A stretch of 64,000 nt of DNA, from NCBI GenBank assembly GCA_903838675.1, contig CAILZI010000005.1, positions 1 through 64,000 of the forward strand, given 5' to 3'. Below, piece by piece: positions 1 through 9,356 of the stretch (position 1 is its first letter; each line of letters opens with the position of its first letter). The DNA comes from an uncultured Verrucomicrobiota bacterium. GTDB taxonomy: Bacteria; Verrucomicrobiota; Verrucomicrobiia; Verrucomicrobiales; Verrucomicrobiaceae. The translations under genes and the position numbers were made by a program. The notes under the pieces were generated by a model. It did not search any database and was not told the origin of the DNA. It saw only the letters and a list, made by a program, of their open reading frames with translations.

Positions 1-1
1 C

Positions 2-100
2 ACCATCGACGAAGATGACACACTCGTAAGCGTGCTTCAGATCCGACACGAACGCCGCCGTTGGTTGTTCGAAGTGGAAGATGAAGATCAGTCCACATAA
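2..100 (+). CDS. C-terminal end of a RelE/ParE-family toxin (partial)
   Basis: Only the last 32 codons lie in the window; the gene is cut by the left edge. The frame ends in TAA at 98-100 and contains VLQIRHERRRWLF, which resembles the C-terminal strand of ParE-type toxins (a V-x-x-IRH-x-RR pattern). Proteins of this family inhibit gyrase or cleave mRNA and are normally neutralised by an antitoxin encoded just upstream, which would lie outside the window. The last 13 bases overlap the convergent PSD1 gene. The call rests on a short motif, so it is tentative. Confidence 0.5.
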   Translation, partial: TIDEDDTLVSVLQIRHERRRWLFEVEDEDQST

Positions 101-3021
101 ACAAACTCGTTCGTGTTGATGAGCATGCGGCAGAGGGCAAAGAGCCCCTGCTCGGCGACGAGATGGGTGGCGGCGCTTTGTTCATCGGCCTTGGGTTCTC
201 TTTGCAGGCACAACAAGAAGGCCCGACGGATGGCGGCTGCGCGTGAGTCGGTTTCGTTTTCGATGCGGGTGACGAGGTTCCCGGCCTGCTGCAGCATGAA
301 TTCATTGTTGCTCAGCGTGAGGGCTTGCAGCGCGGTCGTAGTTTGAGCGCGGGCCGGGGTGAAATTTGCAGGATCTGGACAGTCGAGCGTGGACATGAAC
401 TGATGTGGTGTAGTGCGCACCACAAAACGGTAGATGCTGCGGCGCAGCAGCTCGGGTTTGTCTGGCGTGATGTACTCATAGATGGGTGCGTAGGCCTCGG
501 TGTAGTTGAAATCACGATAGCCGGGGCCGCCCATGGCCGGATTTAATGTGCCTGCGACACTCAGCACTGCGTCGTGCACGGACTCAGCATCCAGGCGGCG
601 CGGGTTCTGCCGCCAGAGCAGGCGATTTTGGGCATCCAGACGATTTGCTGTTTCATTGATCGAGGTAGACTGCTGCTGATACGCGTCACTCATGACGATG
701 AGCTTGTGCATGTGCTTCATCGACCAGCCGCTGCGCAAAAATTCAGCGGCCAGCCAGTCGAGCAGTTCAGGGTGAGAAGGCTTGTCGCCGCCGAGACCGA
801 AGTCGCTGGGTGTGGTGACGATGCCCTGACCGAAGTGATGATGCCAGAGACGGTTCACAAGCACACGGCGCGTGAGCGGATTGTCGGGGTGGGTGATCCA
901 CTCGACCAGCGCGCGGCGGCGCTGGCCTTCAGGCATGGCATTCGTGCTGAAATCGATGCTGGCATGCCGGGCCCAAGAGAAAGCACCGGGCTGTACTTCC
1001 TGCTGCGGGTCTTCGGGATTGCCGCGCCGCTGCACCTGGATCACGGGCGGTTGTACTTCGCTGATGACGGCATAGACTTTGGCCGGCTCTTGCAGAGCTT
1101 TTAGAGAGGTGTCGAGTTTGACTGCTTGAGCCCGCAGTTTTGTCAAATGCTCCTGCTCGCCAGAGCTGAGCCTGCTGTGCTCCGCCTCAGGCACCAGCCG
1201 CGCATCGCCGAGGAAAAGCAGATCGCTGCTGATGCCATCTCCGCCGTCGGTAGCGATGAGTGTGAGGGTTTTCGCTGTCGCAGGAATGGCAATATCCAGA
1301 TGTGTGAACTCGTCCTTGCGCATCTTGAGCTTCTGAAACTTGAGCTCAGAATCCACATAGACGGTGAAGTCCGCGCGTGAGGCCGCGGCACTTGCATCGG
1401 CACCGAAGCCGAGAGCGGCGGTAAAATGCATCACGCCAAGACCGCTGCTCTGGCGAATTTTCGCAAGATCAAAGGTGATGCCGCTGTTGGCATGCAACCC
1501 CAAGATGGAGTGCTCTTTCTCAGCGTAATCCACCCCGCCGATTTTTGTACTGCGCTGCGCGTTTAGCGGGCCATTGCGGATCGCGTCCCAGATGTGGCCG
1601 CTGGTGGCGGGCAGTCCTTTGACTTCCTGCTTGGTGGCCACAGGAACGGGATTCCGGCCATCCGGAACAAAGACCCACGAGACCGAGCGATCCGCGTCTT
1701 TTACCTCGGCGGGCCATTCGATGAGCTGCAGCCGGTTTGTCTGAATGTCGCGATGGTAACCGAGCTTGCCGGTCGTCAGATTGCCTGTGCGCAGGTCAAT
1801 GCCACGACCTTTTACACCGCCGCCCACCATGTCGGCAAGATTGAGACCGTCGCCGGCGAGTTTGGCGATCTGGGCACGCGTAGCCGCCAGCTCCTGAGTA
1901 AGGTGCGCCTTCTCACCAGCGATGCGCTTTGCTTCCGCGCTGTCCACATCACGATCTCCTCGCTTTACTCCGGCAAACACGGCCCACAGGCGGTAGTACT
2001 CCTCCTGTTTGATGGGATCGAGCTTGTGATCGTGGCAGCGTGCGCAGTTGATCGTGACGCCCATCGTGGAGGTGATGACCTGGGTGACCATGTCATCGAG
2101 ATCTCCCGCGCGTGCTGCGCGTCTGAGCATATCGCTCTTGGTTTCCACCTGACCGACATAGTCCCACGGACCGGCCGCAAGGAAGCCAGTAGCAATGACG
2201 GCCGGGGGATCATTTGGCGCGATCACATCTCCCGCGACCTGTTCGCGAATGAACTGATCGTAGGGCTTGTCGGCATTGAGAGAAGAGATGACGTAGTCGC
2301 GATAGCGCCACGCATTTAGGCGCAGTTGATCGCGCTCAAAGCCATGCGTATCGGCGTAATGGGCGATGTCGAGCCAATGCCTTGCCCAGCGCTCGCCGTA
2401 ATGGGTGGAGTGCAGCAGTTCATCCACCAGTTTTTCATACGCCTTGGGGTCCGCGTCCTTCACGAACTGCTCCACCCGCTCTGGAGTCGGTGGCAGGCCG
2501 ACAAGATCAAAGCTCAGGCGACGAATCAAGGTGCGGCGATCCGCCGCGGGGGACATCGTCAGTTTTTTCTCTGCGAGCCTGGCATTGATCAGGGAGTCGA
2601 TGGAGGCGTCCTTGGCGGCTCGTACGGGCTGCACGGACCAATGCTGGAGGCGCTTGTCCACGGCGGCGGCTTTATCGGCGGCGTTTTCGGGCCATACGGC
2701 TCCCGCTTGGATCCACGACTGAACCAAGGCGATCTGCGCTGGTGAAAGTGGCTCACCTTTCGGCGGCATGCGTTCATCGTCATCGGTGGAATGGATGCGC
2801 TGGAGCAGCAGGCTTTTGGCGGTGTCCCCTGCAACGATGGCCAGTCCGTCATGGCCACCTTTGAACGCAAAGATTTTGGCGTCGAGACGCAGCCCGCCCT
2901 TCTGTTTTTTTTCGCCATGGCACTCAACGCAGTGCTTTTGCAGCAGAGGACGGATATCCTGATCGAAATCGACAGCCCGGACCGGAACAACAGCGAGGAG
3001 GATGAAGAGAAGCGTTTTCAT
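88..3021 (-). CDS. PSCyt1/DUF1549/DUF1553 (PSD1) secreted cytochrome-like protein
   Basis: A 977-residue exported protein with a signal peptide (MKTLLFILLAVVPVRA). Domains in order: an N-terminal planctomycete cytochrome c (PSCyt1) region with CVECHG at about residues 31-36; DUF1549 from about residue 140 to 345, holding a second CxxCH motif (CARCH, about 325); a poorly assigned central segment with beta-rich character; and DUF1553 from about 700 to the end (RRALVEWITHPDNPLTRR). Such proteins are abundant in Planctomycetes and Verrucomicrobia and are usually paired with a DUF1501 sulfatase-like protein, which is not present here. The start overlaps the upstream GntR gene by four bases (ATGA), so the two are translationally coupled. 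Its biochemical role is not established; electron transfer linked to polymer degradation is a common guess. Confidence 0.9.
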   Translation of the reverse strand: MKTLLFILLAVVPVRAVDFDQDIRPLLQKHCVECHGEKKQKGGLRLDAKIFAFKGGHDGLAIVAGDTAKSLLLQRIHSTDDDERMPPKGEPLSPAQIALVQSWIQAGAVWPENAADKAAAVDKRLQHWSVQPVRAAKDASIDSLINARLAEKKLTMSPAADRRTLIRRLSFDLVGLPPTPERVEQFVKDADPKAYEKLVDELLHSTHYGERWARHWLDIAHYADTHGFERDQLRLNAWRYRDYVISSLNADKPYDQFIREQVAGDVIAPNDPPAVIATGFLAAGPWDYVGQVETKSDMLRRAARAGDLDDMVTQVITSTMGVTINCARCHDHKLDPIKQEEYYRLWAVFAGVKRGDRDVDSAEAKRIAGEKAHLTQELAATRAQIAKLAGDGLNLADMVGGGVKGRGIDLRTGNLTTGKLGYHRDIQTNRLQLIEWPAEVKDADRSVSWVFVPDGRNPVPVATKQEVKGLPATSGHIWDAIRNGPLNAQRSTKIGGVDYAEKEHSILGLHANSGITFDLAKIRQSSGLGVMHFTAALGFGADASAAASRADFTVYVDSELKFQKLKMRKDEFTHLDIAIPATAKTLTLIATDGGDGISSDLLFLGDARLVPEAEHSRLSSGEQEHLTKLRAQAVKLDTSLKALQEPAKVYAVISEVQPPVIQVQRRGNPEDPQQEVQPGAFSWARHASIDFSTNAMPEGQRRRALVEWITHPDNPLTRRVLVNRLWHHHFGQGIVTTPSDFGLGGDKPSHPELLDWLAAEFLRSGWSMKHMHKLIVMSDAYQQQSTSINETANRLDAQNRLLWRQNPRRLDAESVHDAVLSVAGTLNPAMGGPGYRDFNYTEAYAPIYEYITPDKPELLRRSIYRFVVRTTPHQFMSTLDCPDPANFTPARAQTTTALQALTLSNNEFMLQQAGNLVTRIENETDSRAAAIRRAFLLCLQREPKADEQSAATHLVAEQGLFALCRMLINTNEFVYVD

Positions 3022-3719
3022 CGTTTGGTTTTCGCTTTTGAGGCCAGATCGCGTTCGGCCTCGTCCATGTGATGCTTCATCGCCTTGGTGGCGGCACTGG
3101 CATCGTGGGCAGCCACCGCATTCAGGATGGCGGCATGGTGGTCGATGGCACGCTGCCTGCCGACATTGCCAATCGTCACACGGCGGCTCTCGCGCCCGAG
3201 ATCGGCCAGCGATTCAAGCATGAGCTTCAAGATTTCGTTGCCAGCGATGCGGGCCAGCGTGCGGTGGAAGTCGATGTCAGCCTCAACGGCTTCGTCGTGG
3301 GTCTGAGCCGTTAAGAGGCGCTCATGAATACTCCGCAACTGCTTCAAATCCGGGGCTTTGGCCTTCAAGGCGGCCTGACGCGCGATCTCCGGCTCAATGG
3401 CAGCACGGGCCTCGCTCAACTGGCGCAACCGCTCCGGTAGATCGGGAAGCAAAATGGACAAGGAACCGCTCAAAGGCTTGTGCAGCCGGTTCACCGCACG
3501 AATGCCGCTGCCGTGACGGATTTCCAGCAAGCCCTGGAGTTCGAGCCGCTTCGTTGCCTCACGCAGCACGGTGCGGCTTACGCCGAGACGTTCGGCCATC
3601 AGGCGCTCCGGCGGCAGCCTGTCGTCGCCAGACTCAACCTCATCGCGCAACTGGCGCGCCAGACGTGTGCAGACCTGCTCGACAAGAGAAGGGGTGGGTT
3701 TAAGTGGAGTAATTGTCAT
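3018..3719 (-). CDS. GntR-family (FadR subfamily) transcriptional regulator
   Basis: 233 residues. The N-terminal winged helix (residues about 10-75) carries the family signature LPPERLMAERLGVSRTVLRE and RLELQGLLEIRHGSGI. The C-terminal all-helical FCD ligand-binding domain (about 95-225) has the usual metal/ligand pattern, including DIDFHRTLARIAGNE and DHHAAILNAVAAHD. Members of this subfamily typically sense carboxylic or sugar acids. A perfect inverted repeat lies two bases upstream of the start codon (3722-3745) and is probably its own operator. The gene is first in a two-gene unit with the PSD1 protein (4-base overlap), so the regulator probably controls that protein as well as itself. 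The ligand is unknown. Confidence 0.9.
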   Translation of the reverse strand: MTITPLKPTPSLVEQVCTRLARQLRDEVESGDDRLPPERLMAERLGVSRTVLREATKRLELQGLLEIRHGSGIRAVNRLHKPLSGSLSILLPDLPERLRQLSEARAAIEPEIARQAALKAKAPDLKQLRSIHERLLTAQTHDEAVEADIDFHRTLARIAGNEILKLMLESLADLGRESRRVTIGNVGRQRAIDHHAAILNAVAAHDASAATKAMKHHMDEAERDLASKAKTKR

Positions 3720-3721
3720 GC

Positions 3722-3745
3722 AATTGGTATGAGGTCATACCAATT
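3722..3745. promoter_or_regulatory. Perfect palindromic FadR/GntR-type operator
   Basis: Two 11-base arms, AATTGGTATGA and TCATACCAATT, are perfect inverted complements around a GG centre. The core TTGGTATnnnnnnATACCAA fits the operator style of FadR-subfamily GntR regulators, which often bind TGGTATnnnATACCA-like palindromes. It lies two bases from the start codon of the GntR gene, which predicts autoregulation and possibly blocking of translation initiation or a leaderless transcript. Confidence 0.75.
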
Positions 3746-3881
3746 ACGAGCTGCCAGCCAAATTCTTTCGTGGTGACTTTTCTGGTGACGGCAGGTGGCG
3801 TCCTCACTATCGCAGCACTTGCGGCTTGAGCACACGCCTGAACGCTGGACAGTGGGCCCGACGAATCCCTGACCTCTCTGA

Positions 3882-4574
3882 ATGCCATTCCGTGAAACAT
3901 TGCTAAATCTCGCCATCACCTGCGTGCTGGTGCTGATCATCGTGCTTGTGGCGGTTTTGCTGAAGGAGAGCCGGCCCGCGCCTTTGCAGGCCCTGCCTGT
4001 GGCGGTGGCCCAGGTGCCTGGCGGGCAGGCTGCGCCGGACACCAGCCGTGTGCCGCTGCAGCAGTTCAAGATCTTCCCCAAGGCCAAACTGATCGAAAGC
4101 CGTGCCAATGAGGCGGACACCTTGCGCATCAAGGTGAGCGACACGGAGGACGAGCACATCTTCGTGCTCTACTTCGTCGATGCACCGGACACTACGCTGA
4201 CGCATCCGCAGCGCGTGCAGGAGCAGGCGCGCTACTTTGGCGTGAGCAGCCAGCGTGTGATCGAGGAAGGGCAAAGAGCCGCGCAGTATGTGACGCAGTT
4301 GCTCCAACAGAAGCCTTTTACGGTGATGACGCGCTGGGAGGAGGTGCCGGGACTCAGCCGCTACTATGCGCTGATCCTGGTGGAGATCAGCCCCGGCAAG
4401 CAGGTTTATCTGGCGGACCTGCTGGTGCAGCAGGGCTTTGCCCGCGTGGCAGGTGTGACTTCGAGCCTGCCTGCGGATGCGCGCTCGATCAACGACTACG
4501 CGCTTGAGCTTCAGGAACTGAAGCGCCGGGCTCAGCAGAGCAAACTCGGTATCTGGGCGGCTTCGAAGCTCTGA
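3882..4574 (+). CDS. Membrane-anchored staphylococcal-nuclease-like protein
   Basis: 230 residues with one N-terminal membrane segment (residues about 8-27), a linker rich in Pro and Ala, and an SNase-like beta-barrel from about residue 75 to the end. The family core is visible as VLYFVDAPD (93-103) and SRYYALILVE, followed by LLVQQGFARV. Against the staphylococcal enzyme, Arg35 appears replaced by Val95 and Glu43 by Asp103, while Asp40 (Asp100) and Arg87 (Arg160) appear kept. Catalysis may therefore be altered or lost. It is followed after 59 bases by an ArsR-type gene on the same strand. The fold is likely; activity is uncertain. Confidence 0.75.
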   Translation: MPFRETLLNLAITCVLVLIIVLVAVLLKESRPAPLQALPVAVAQVPGGQAAPDTSRVPLQQFKIFPKAKLIESRANEADTLRIKVSDTEDEHIFVLYFVDAPDTTLTHPQRVQEQARYFGVSSQRVIEEGQRAAQYVTQLLQQKPFTVMTRWEEVPGLSRYYALILVEISPGKQVYLADLLVQQGFARVAGVTSSLPADARSINDYALELQELKRRAQQSKLGIWAASKL

Positions 4575-4633
4575 AAGACCGCTCGAAACTCTGGCATTGA
4601 TGAATCATGATGCGTTGATACGATGCCGTTGCT

Positions 4634-5611
4634 TTGGCTTCTATTCTTAAATCGCTCAGCCTGATTGCCGACCCCACACGGGTGCGGCTACTTTTGCTGC
4701 TCAAGCAGGAAGAGCTGAGCGTGGCTGAGCTGCAGGAGGTGCTGTCGCTGCCGCAGTCCAACATCTCCGCCCAGCTGGCCAAATTGAAGGCGGCAGGTCT
4801 GGTGAGCGACCGTCGAAGTGGCAAGAACCGCCTGTATCAGCTCGACGAACCAGCCGCAAAGGATCAGCCGACCCATGCGCATTTCCTCGCGCTGCTGGAA
4901 GCGGCGGGAGCTGAGCTGCGCGAGGTGACCAAGGATGCAGAGGCTCTACAAATCGTGCTGCGCAAGCGGGTGCAGACGGCGAAGGCCTACTTTGACGCGC
5001 TGGCGGGCAAGTTTGGCCGCCACTACATTCCTGGCCGTTCATGGAAGGGCCTGGGTGAGACCCTGCTCAAACTCATGCCGCCGCTTGTCATTGCCGATCT
5101 CGGCGCAGGCGAAGGCACGCTTTCACAACTGCTCGCCGAACGGGCTAAAAAAGTGATCGCCGTCGATAACAGTGAGAAGATGGTGGCCTATGGTGCCGAG
5201 CTGGCCCAGAAGCATGGTTTTGCGAACCTTGAATTTCGCCTCGGTGACATTGAGGCACCTCCAATCCCGCCGCTGAGTGTGGATCTGGTCTTCCTCAGCC
5301 AAGCACTGCATCACGCGCAGAATCCGGAAAAGGCGCTCAAAGCCGCGCTGGCGATCCTGAGACCAGGTGGTCGCATCGTGGTGCTAGATCTCCTCAAGCA
5401 TCAGTTTGAGCAGGCACGTGATCTCTATGCTGACGTCTGGCTGGGCTTTTCTGAGAGTGATCTGCATGACATGCTCAGCAGCGCAGGATTCAAAAAAATC
5501 GAGACGAGCGTGGTGCACCGCGAAAGCAAGAGCCCGCATTTTCAGACGATCCTGGCGCTGGCGGAGAAGGAAAACCGCCTCACTTCAACGGGGCACTGGG
5601 TGGGCTCTTGA
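4634..5611 (+). CDS. ArsR-family regulator fused to a SAM-dependent methyltransferase
   Basis: 325 residues. Residues 1-85 form an ArsR-type winged helix (ADPTRVRLLLLLKQEELSVA, then LPQSNISAQLAKLKAAGLV). After a linker, a class I methyltransferase follows from about residue 130, with motif I VIADLGAGEGTLSQLL and a post-motif LVFLSQALHHAQNPEKAL typical of the UbiE/Methyltransf_11 group. This fused architecture recurs in bacteria and is often found near methionine-cycle or metal-response genes; here no such neighbour is present. No ArsR-type metal-binding Cys cluster is visible. The start is a TTG; the nearest ATG, at 4623, is out of frame. The 3' end overlaps the convergent serine hydrolase gene by 32 bases. 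Confidence 0.88.
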   Translation: MASILKSLSLIADPTRVRLLLLLKQEELSVAELQEVLSLPQSNISAQLAKLKAAGLVSDRRSGKNRLYQLDEPAAKDQPTHAHFLALLEAAGAELREVTKDAEALQIVLRKRVQTAKAYFDALAGKFGRHYIPGRSWKGLGETLLKLMPPLVIADLGAGEGTLSQLLAERAKKVIAVDNSEKMVAYGAELAQKHGFANLEFRLGDIEAPPIPPLSVDLVFLSQALHHAQNPEKALKAALAILRPGGRIVVLDLLKHQFEQARDLYADVWLGFSESDLHDMLSSAGFKKIETSVVHRESKSPHFQTILALAEKENRLTSTGHWVGS

Positions 5612-7226
5612 TGCGAGGCGCAGGCAACGTCAGGCCATTTTGCAGGAGCGTAAGGCCGTTGATCTGCTGCTTGTCATCACGCGTGAAGAGGAGCACGGCC
5701 TTCACCACATCGTATTCGAAACGATCAGGGGCGGTTTCGAACACTGGCACTGCAGGCTGCCCTTCAACCTGTGCAAAGAGCGTGTTTGCAGTTAGGGTGA
5801 CAGTGAGCGGCTTTGAGCCCATCAATGCATAATCACCCACGTAGGGCTGCAGCTCTTTGTCGGGACGCAGTTTGTACTCCGGTGGTGTGGCGCTGCTGCG
5901 CTTGGCGGTGATTTCATTGCCGTTTTGAAACAGCGTCAACGACTGAACCAACCCCTCACGACGATTGAAGGCAATTTCCGCCGCCACGGCCTTGTAGAAG
6001 AAGCGGTCCGGCGTTTTGGCAAAGGCACGCAGAAACGGCTGCCCGGTAAGATTCACATAGAGCCTGCCTTCACGCAGCAAAACGGTGAAGCGTGAGTCGC
6101 GGTCGAGCTCATAGACGCCTGGATACAGCTTCAGCACGTCCGCAGACAGGCTAATTTCCTTCTGCGATGCCGGATCCACCGGCTTGGCGGTGGATGTGGC
6201 CAGAATCACCTTCGAACCCGAAAGTCCCGTGTTGTTGATCAACACGACGCGAACGATCCCCTTGGCGGGAATCACCTGCAATCCGGAACAATACCCACCA
6301 GTGCCACCATCATGATGCAGGGTTGCATCTCCGTCGAATTTGCCCAGAAACACGCCCAGTCCTACCTGACCACCATGAGCAGCAGCATCGGTCTGCGGTG
6401 TGAGTGCGAGTGCAAAAGACTCACGTAACGGTGTCTTGTCAGGATGCAGAATGGCGTCACCCAGCTTCATCAAATCTGCCGCCGTGCTGCGCAAGGCGCC
6501 ACAGCCTGCCAGGGCGGCAAAATGCCACGGTTTCAGCTCTTTGCTGTCTCCAGCATGGGGTTTGGCGACTGGCAAACTGGCATCGGGATTCACAGCGGTG
6601 TCGTTCAAACCCAGCGGCTGGCAGATTTTTTCCACCACCGCCTTTTCCCACGTCATCTGATACACGCCGCCCAGCAGATAGCCCAGAAGCCCCATGCCGA
6701 GGTTTGAGTAGCTGCATGAAAAAGGACCCGTATCTTCGAGCTTGGCGGCGGCGAGAAAACTCAGCAGCAGCTTTTCATCATAATTTGCAAACGGATCTTC
6801 CTCGGTCGTATCTGCGCCCATGTTGTCAGGCATGCGTGGCAGACCGCTCGTGTGCGTGGCCAGTTGCTTCAGAGTGATCGCGGCGACACGAGGATCCATA
6901 AACTTCACCTGCCCTTCCAGCAGGCTGCTGATCGTCGTCTCCAGTGTCACTTTCTTCTCCACCACCGCCTGTGCCAGCAGCAGGCCCGTGAACACCTTGG
7001 TGATGGAACCAATCTCAAAAACCAGCTTCTCCGGCGGCATGCCTCGCGCTTCGGGCGCAGTACCGGAAATGGCATATTTCACATCGTCGCTCAAGCGTTC
7101 ACCTGTCACGATACACCCGGCTTTGAGCTGCTTGGACATCCGCGCAGCGGCCTCAGACAGCGTAAGGGCTTGAACGGTGTTTGCGGCCATGACAAGACCC
7201 AGCAGCGCCCAGGAAATGAATTTCAT
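5580..7226 (-). CDS. Secreted beta-lactamase-like serine hydrolase
   Basis: 548 residues from the ATG at 7226, chosen because it gives a good signal peptide (MKFISWALLGLVMAANTVQA); the open frame runs further upstream without other support. The class C beta-lactamase/penicillin-binding fold covers about residues 20-350, with the nucleophile motif SITK, the YSN motif in SYSNLGMGLLGYLL, and HHDGGTGG in place of KTG. Two C-terminal repeats, each about 80 residues (YPGVYELDRD... and YVGDYALMGS...), resemble DUF3471-type beta domains. Such proteins are usually esterases, D-amino-acid peptidases or peptidoglycan hydrolases, rarely true lactamases. Substrate unknown. Confidence 0.88.
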   Translation of the reverse strand: MKFISWALLGLVMAANTVQALTLSEAAARMSKQLKAGCIVTGERLSDDVKYAISGTAPEARGMPPEKLVFEIGSITKVFTGLLLAQAVVEKKVTLETTISSLLEGQVKFMDPRVAAITLKQLATHTSGLPRMPDNMGADTTEEDPFANYDEKLLLSFLAAAKLEDTGPFSCSYSNLGMGLLGYLLGGVYQMTWEKAVVEKICQPLGLNDTAVNPDASLPVAKPHAGDSKELKPWHFAALAGCGALRSTAADLMKLGDAILHPDKTPLRESFALALTPQTDAAAHGGQVGLGVFLGKFDGDATLHHDGGTGGYCSGLQVIPAKGIVRVVLINNTGLSGSKVILATSTAKPVDPASQKEISLSADVLKLYPGVYELDRDSRFTVLLREGRLYVNLTGQPFLRAFAKTPDRFFYKAVAAEIAFNRREGLVQSLTLFQNGNEITAKRSSATPPEYKLRPDKELQPYVGDYALMGSKPLTVTLTANTLFAQVEGQPAVPVFETAPDRFEYDVVKAVLLFTRDDKQQINGLTLLQNGLTLPAPRIKSPPSAPLK

Positions 7227-7308
7227 ATTCGGGAGGCTACAAAACTCCTCAGCAAACAGCAAGGCGTCTCGTTGACGCGGTGCGCTTTCCCGCCTCCAAT
7301 GCCCTTCT

Positions 7309-8532
7309 GTGAGAGATACCCTGGAAGACATCGAAAACTTCATCATCGACGTGGTGATCAACAACCGCCGCGGCATTCGCGCTTCACTGCTGCGGGTGGT
7401 CTTCCGTGGCCTTTCAGGCATCTATTCAGCCGTGGTGCGATCACGTCTCTATTTGTACCGCCACCGCTACATCCATGACCACCATCTGGGAGTACCGGTC
7501 ATCAGCGTGGGCAATCTCACGGTCGGCGGCACCGGCAAAACACCGGTGGTGGAGATGCTGGCGAAGGCGCTGCATGAGCATGGCCGCCGCGTGTGCATTT
7601 TGAGCCGTGGCTACAAGAGCAAGCGGCAGAAAAAACTGCCGTTCTCGAAAAAGATGGCAGCACGCCTGGGCTTCATTCCCAAGCCTCCTGAGCCGCTGCC
7701 ACGCATCGTTTCCGATGGTGAGAAAGTGCTGCTTGATTCGCACAATGCGGGTGACGAGCCCTTCATGCTGGCGAAGAACTGCCCGGGCATCCCGGTTGTG
7801 GTGGACAAAAACCGTGTGAAGGCCGGCGCGCATGCGATTCAGCGCTTCGGCGCCGATGTACTCGTGCTTGATGACGGCCTGCAATACCTCAAGCTCAAGC
7901 ACCGCCACGACATTGTGCTGATCGACAAAACGGCGGTGTTTGGCAACAACGGCTACATGCTGCCACGCGGCACTCTGCGTGAACCCCCGCGCAGCCTGCG
8001 CCGAGCCAGCTACATCTTCATCACCAAATCTGACGGTGACAGCGAGGACGTCGTCAAACAGATACGCCGCTACAACCGTGCCGCCGAAATCATCGAGTGC
8101 CGCCATCGCGCGATGCATTACGAAAACATCCACACCGGCGAGCGCCTGCCGATCGACGGACTGCGTGATAAATTTGTGGGCGCCCTTTCCGGCATTGCTG
8201 TGCCGGAGAGCTTTGAAAACGGCCTGCGCAAACTCGGCGCCAAGGTGGAGGTTATCGCACGATTCGCGGACCATCACCGCTTTCGCGGACCGGAGCTGAA
8301 AAATTTCGTCGAGCGCTGCGTGCGGCGTGACGTGCATTGCATGGTCACCACAGAAAAAGATTACGTGCGCTTTCCCAAACTGCCTGTCGCCGACATCCCA
8401 TTCTATTTCATGCGCGTGGAGATCGAGATAATTCGAGGACGGGACATCTTTGACAAAATGGTGCGCTTGATCGCCGAGCCGCGCCGGGTGCCTGCGGGGG
8501 TGCTTCCCGCTGATTTCATGGAGTCCTCGTAA
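7309..8532 (+). CDS. lpxK: Tetraacyldisaccharide 4'-kinase LpxK
   Basis: 407 residues, starting at a GTG. LpxK phosphorylates the 4' position of the lipid A disaccharide precursor at the inner face of the inner membrane. The P-loop [17 protein letters not shown] is clear at about residues 66-82, and [13 protein letters not shown] is the DDGxQ signature of the family. The protein is longer than the usual roughly 330 residues, with extra sequence at the N-terminus and around residues 105-140 ([11 protein letters not shown]). It is first in a tightly packed operon with fdhD, a membrane protein and a cysteine desulfurase; its stop overlaps the fdhD start by one base (TAATG). This shows that the organism makes lipid A. 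Confidence 0.93.
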   Translation: MRDTLEDIENFIIDVVINNRRGIRASLLRVVFRGLSGIYSAVVRSRLYLYRHRYIHDHHLGVPVISVGNLTVGGTGKTPVVEMLAKALHEHGRRVCILSRGYKSKRQKKLPFSKKMAARLGFIPKPPEPLPRIVSDGEKVLLDSHNAGDEPFMLAKNCPGIPVVVDKNRVKAGAHAIQRFGADVLVLDDGLQYLKLKHRHDIVLIDKTAVFGNNGYMLPRGTLREPPRSLRRASYIFITKSDGDSEDVVKQIRRYNRAAEIIECRHRAMHYENIHTGERLPIDGLRDKFVGALSGIAVPESFENGLRKLGAKVEVIARFADHHRFRGPELKNFVERCVRRDVHCMVTTEKDYVRFPKLPVADIPFYFMRVEIEIIRGRDIFDKMVRLIAEPRRVPAGVLPADFMESS

Positions 8533-9356
8533 TGAGCGCGGAAAATCCAGCCATGACTGAAGTGCGTGTGCACAAGGTGAACACCACTGGCGGCAGCAGC
8601 GAGGTCAGTGATGTGACTGCTCGCGAGGAACCGCTCGAAATCCGTGTCGAAGGACGTTCCGTGGCGGTGGTGATGCGCACTCCGGGTCATGATGAAGAAC
8701 TCGCCGCTGGCTTTCTCGTCAGTGAGGGCGTGGTGCAGCGCCCGCGTGATATCCTGGAAGTCTCGCAATGCCCCAGCACCAACAACAAGCATGGCAACAT
8801 CGTCGATGTGCTGCTCGGTGGAGCGGTGGTGAACTGGGACTCGCTGACGCGCCATGTCTTCAGCGCATCCAGCTGCGGCCTCTGCGGCAAGACGAGCATC
8901 GAGAGCGTGTTTCAGCAGTTTCCCGCCGTGAAGGGAGACTGGCAGATCTCACCCAAACTCATCGCAAGCCTGCCCGACAAGCTGCGTGCAGCGCAGGAAA
9001 CCTTTGCCAAAACGGGAGGGCTGCACGCGAGCGGTTTGTTTGACCTCGACGGCAATCTGGTCGTGCTGCGTGAGGACGTGGGACGCCATAACGCGCTCGA
9101 TAAAATCCTTGGTTATGCATTGCAGCGTGACTTGCTGCCGTTGGACCGGCACATTCTGCTGGTGAGTGGCCGGGTGTCGTTTGAGATCATTCAAAAAGCA
9201 CTCGCTGCCGGCATTCCCTTGCTCGCGGCAATATCCGCCCCCAGCAGCCTCGCGGTGGATTTCGCCCAAGAGGCGGGCCAGACGCTGATCGGCTTTCTGC
9301 GTGGCGAGACGATGAATGTTTACACCCATCCACAACGTGTGGAGATAACCTCATGA
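8532..9356 (+). CDS. fdhD: Formate dehydrogenase accessory sulfurtransferase FdhD
   Basis: 274 residues. FdhD passes sulfur from a cysteine desulfurase to the molybdenum cofactor, which is required for formate dehydrogenase activity. Family marks visible are PGHDEELAAGFLVSEGVV, the sulfur-carrying CGLCG loop (Cys115 and Cys118), and LREDVGRHNALDKILG. It overlaps lpxK by one base and the next gene by four (ATGA). A cysteine desulfurase gene, encoding the expected sulfur donor, lies one gene downstream, which supports functional linkage. No formate dehydrogenase gene is in the window. Confidence 0.95.
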   Translation: MSAENPAMTEVRVHKVNTTGGSSEVSDVTAREEPLEIRVEGRSVAVVMRTPGHDEELAAGFLVSEGVVQRPRDILEVSQCPSTNNKHGNIVDVLLGGAVVNWDSLTRHVFSASSCGLCGKTSIESVFQQFPAVKGDWQISPKLIASLPDKLRAAQETFAKTGGLHASGLFDLDGNLVVLREDVGRHNALDKILGYALQRDLLPLDRHILLVSGRVSFEIIQKALAAGIPLLAAISAPSSLAVDFAQEAGQTLIGFLRGETMNVYTHPQRVEITS

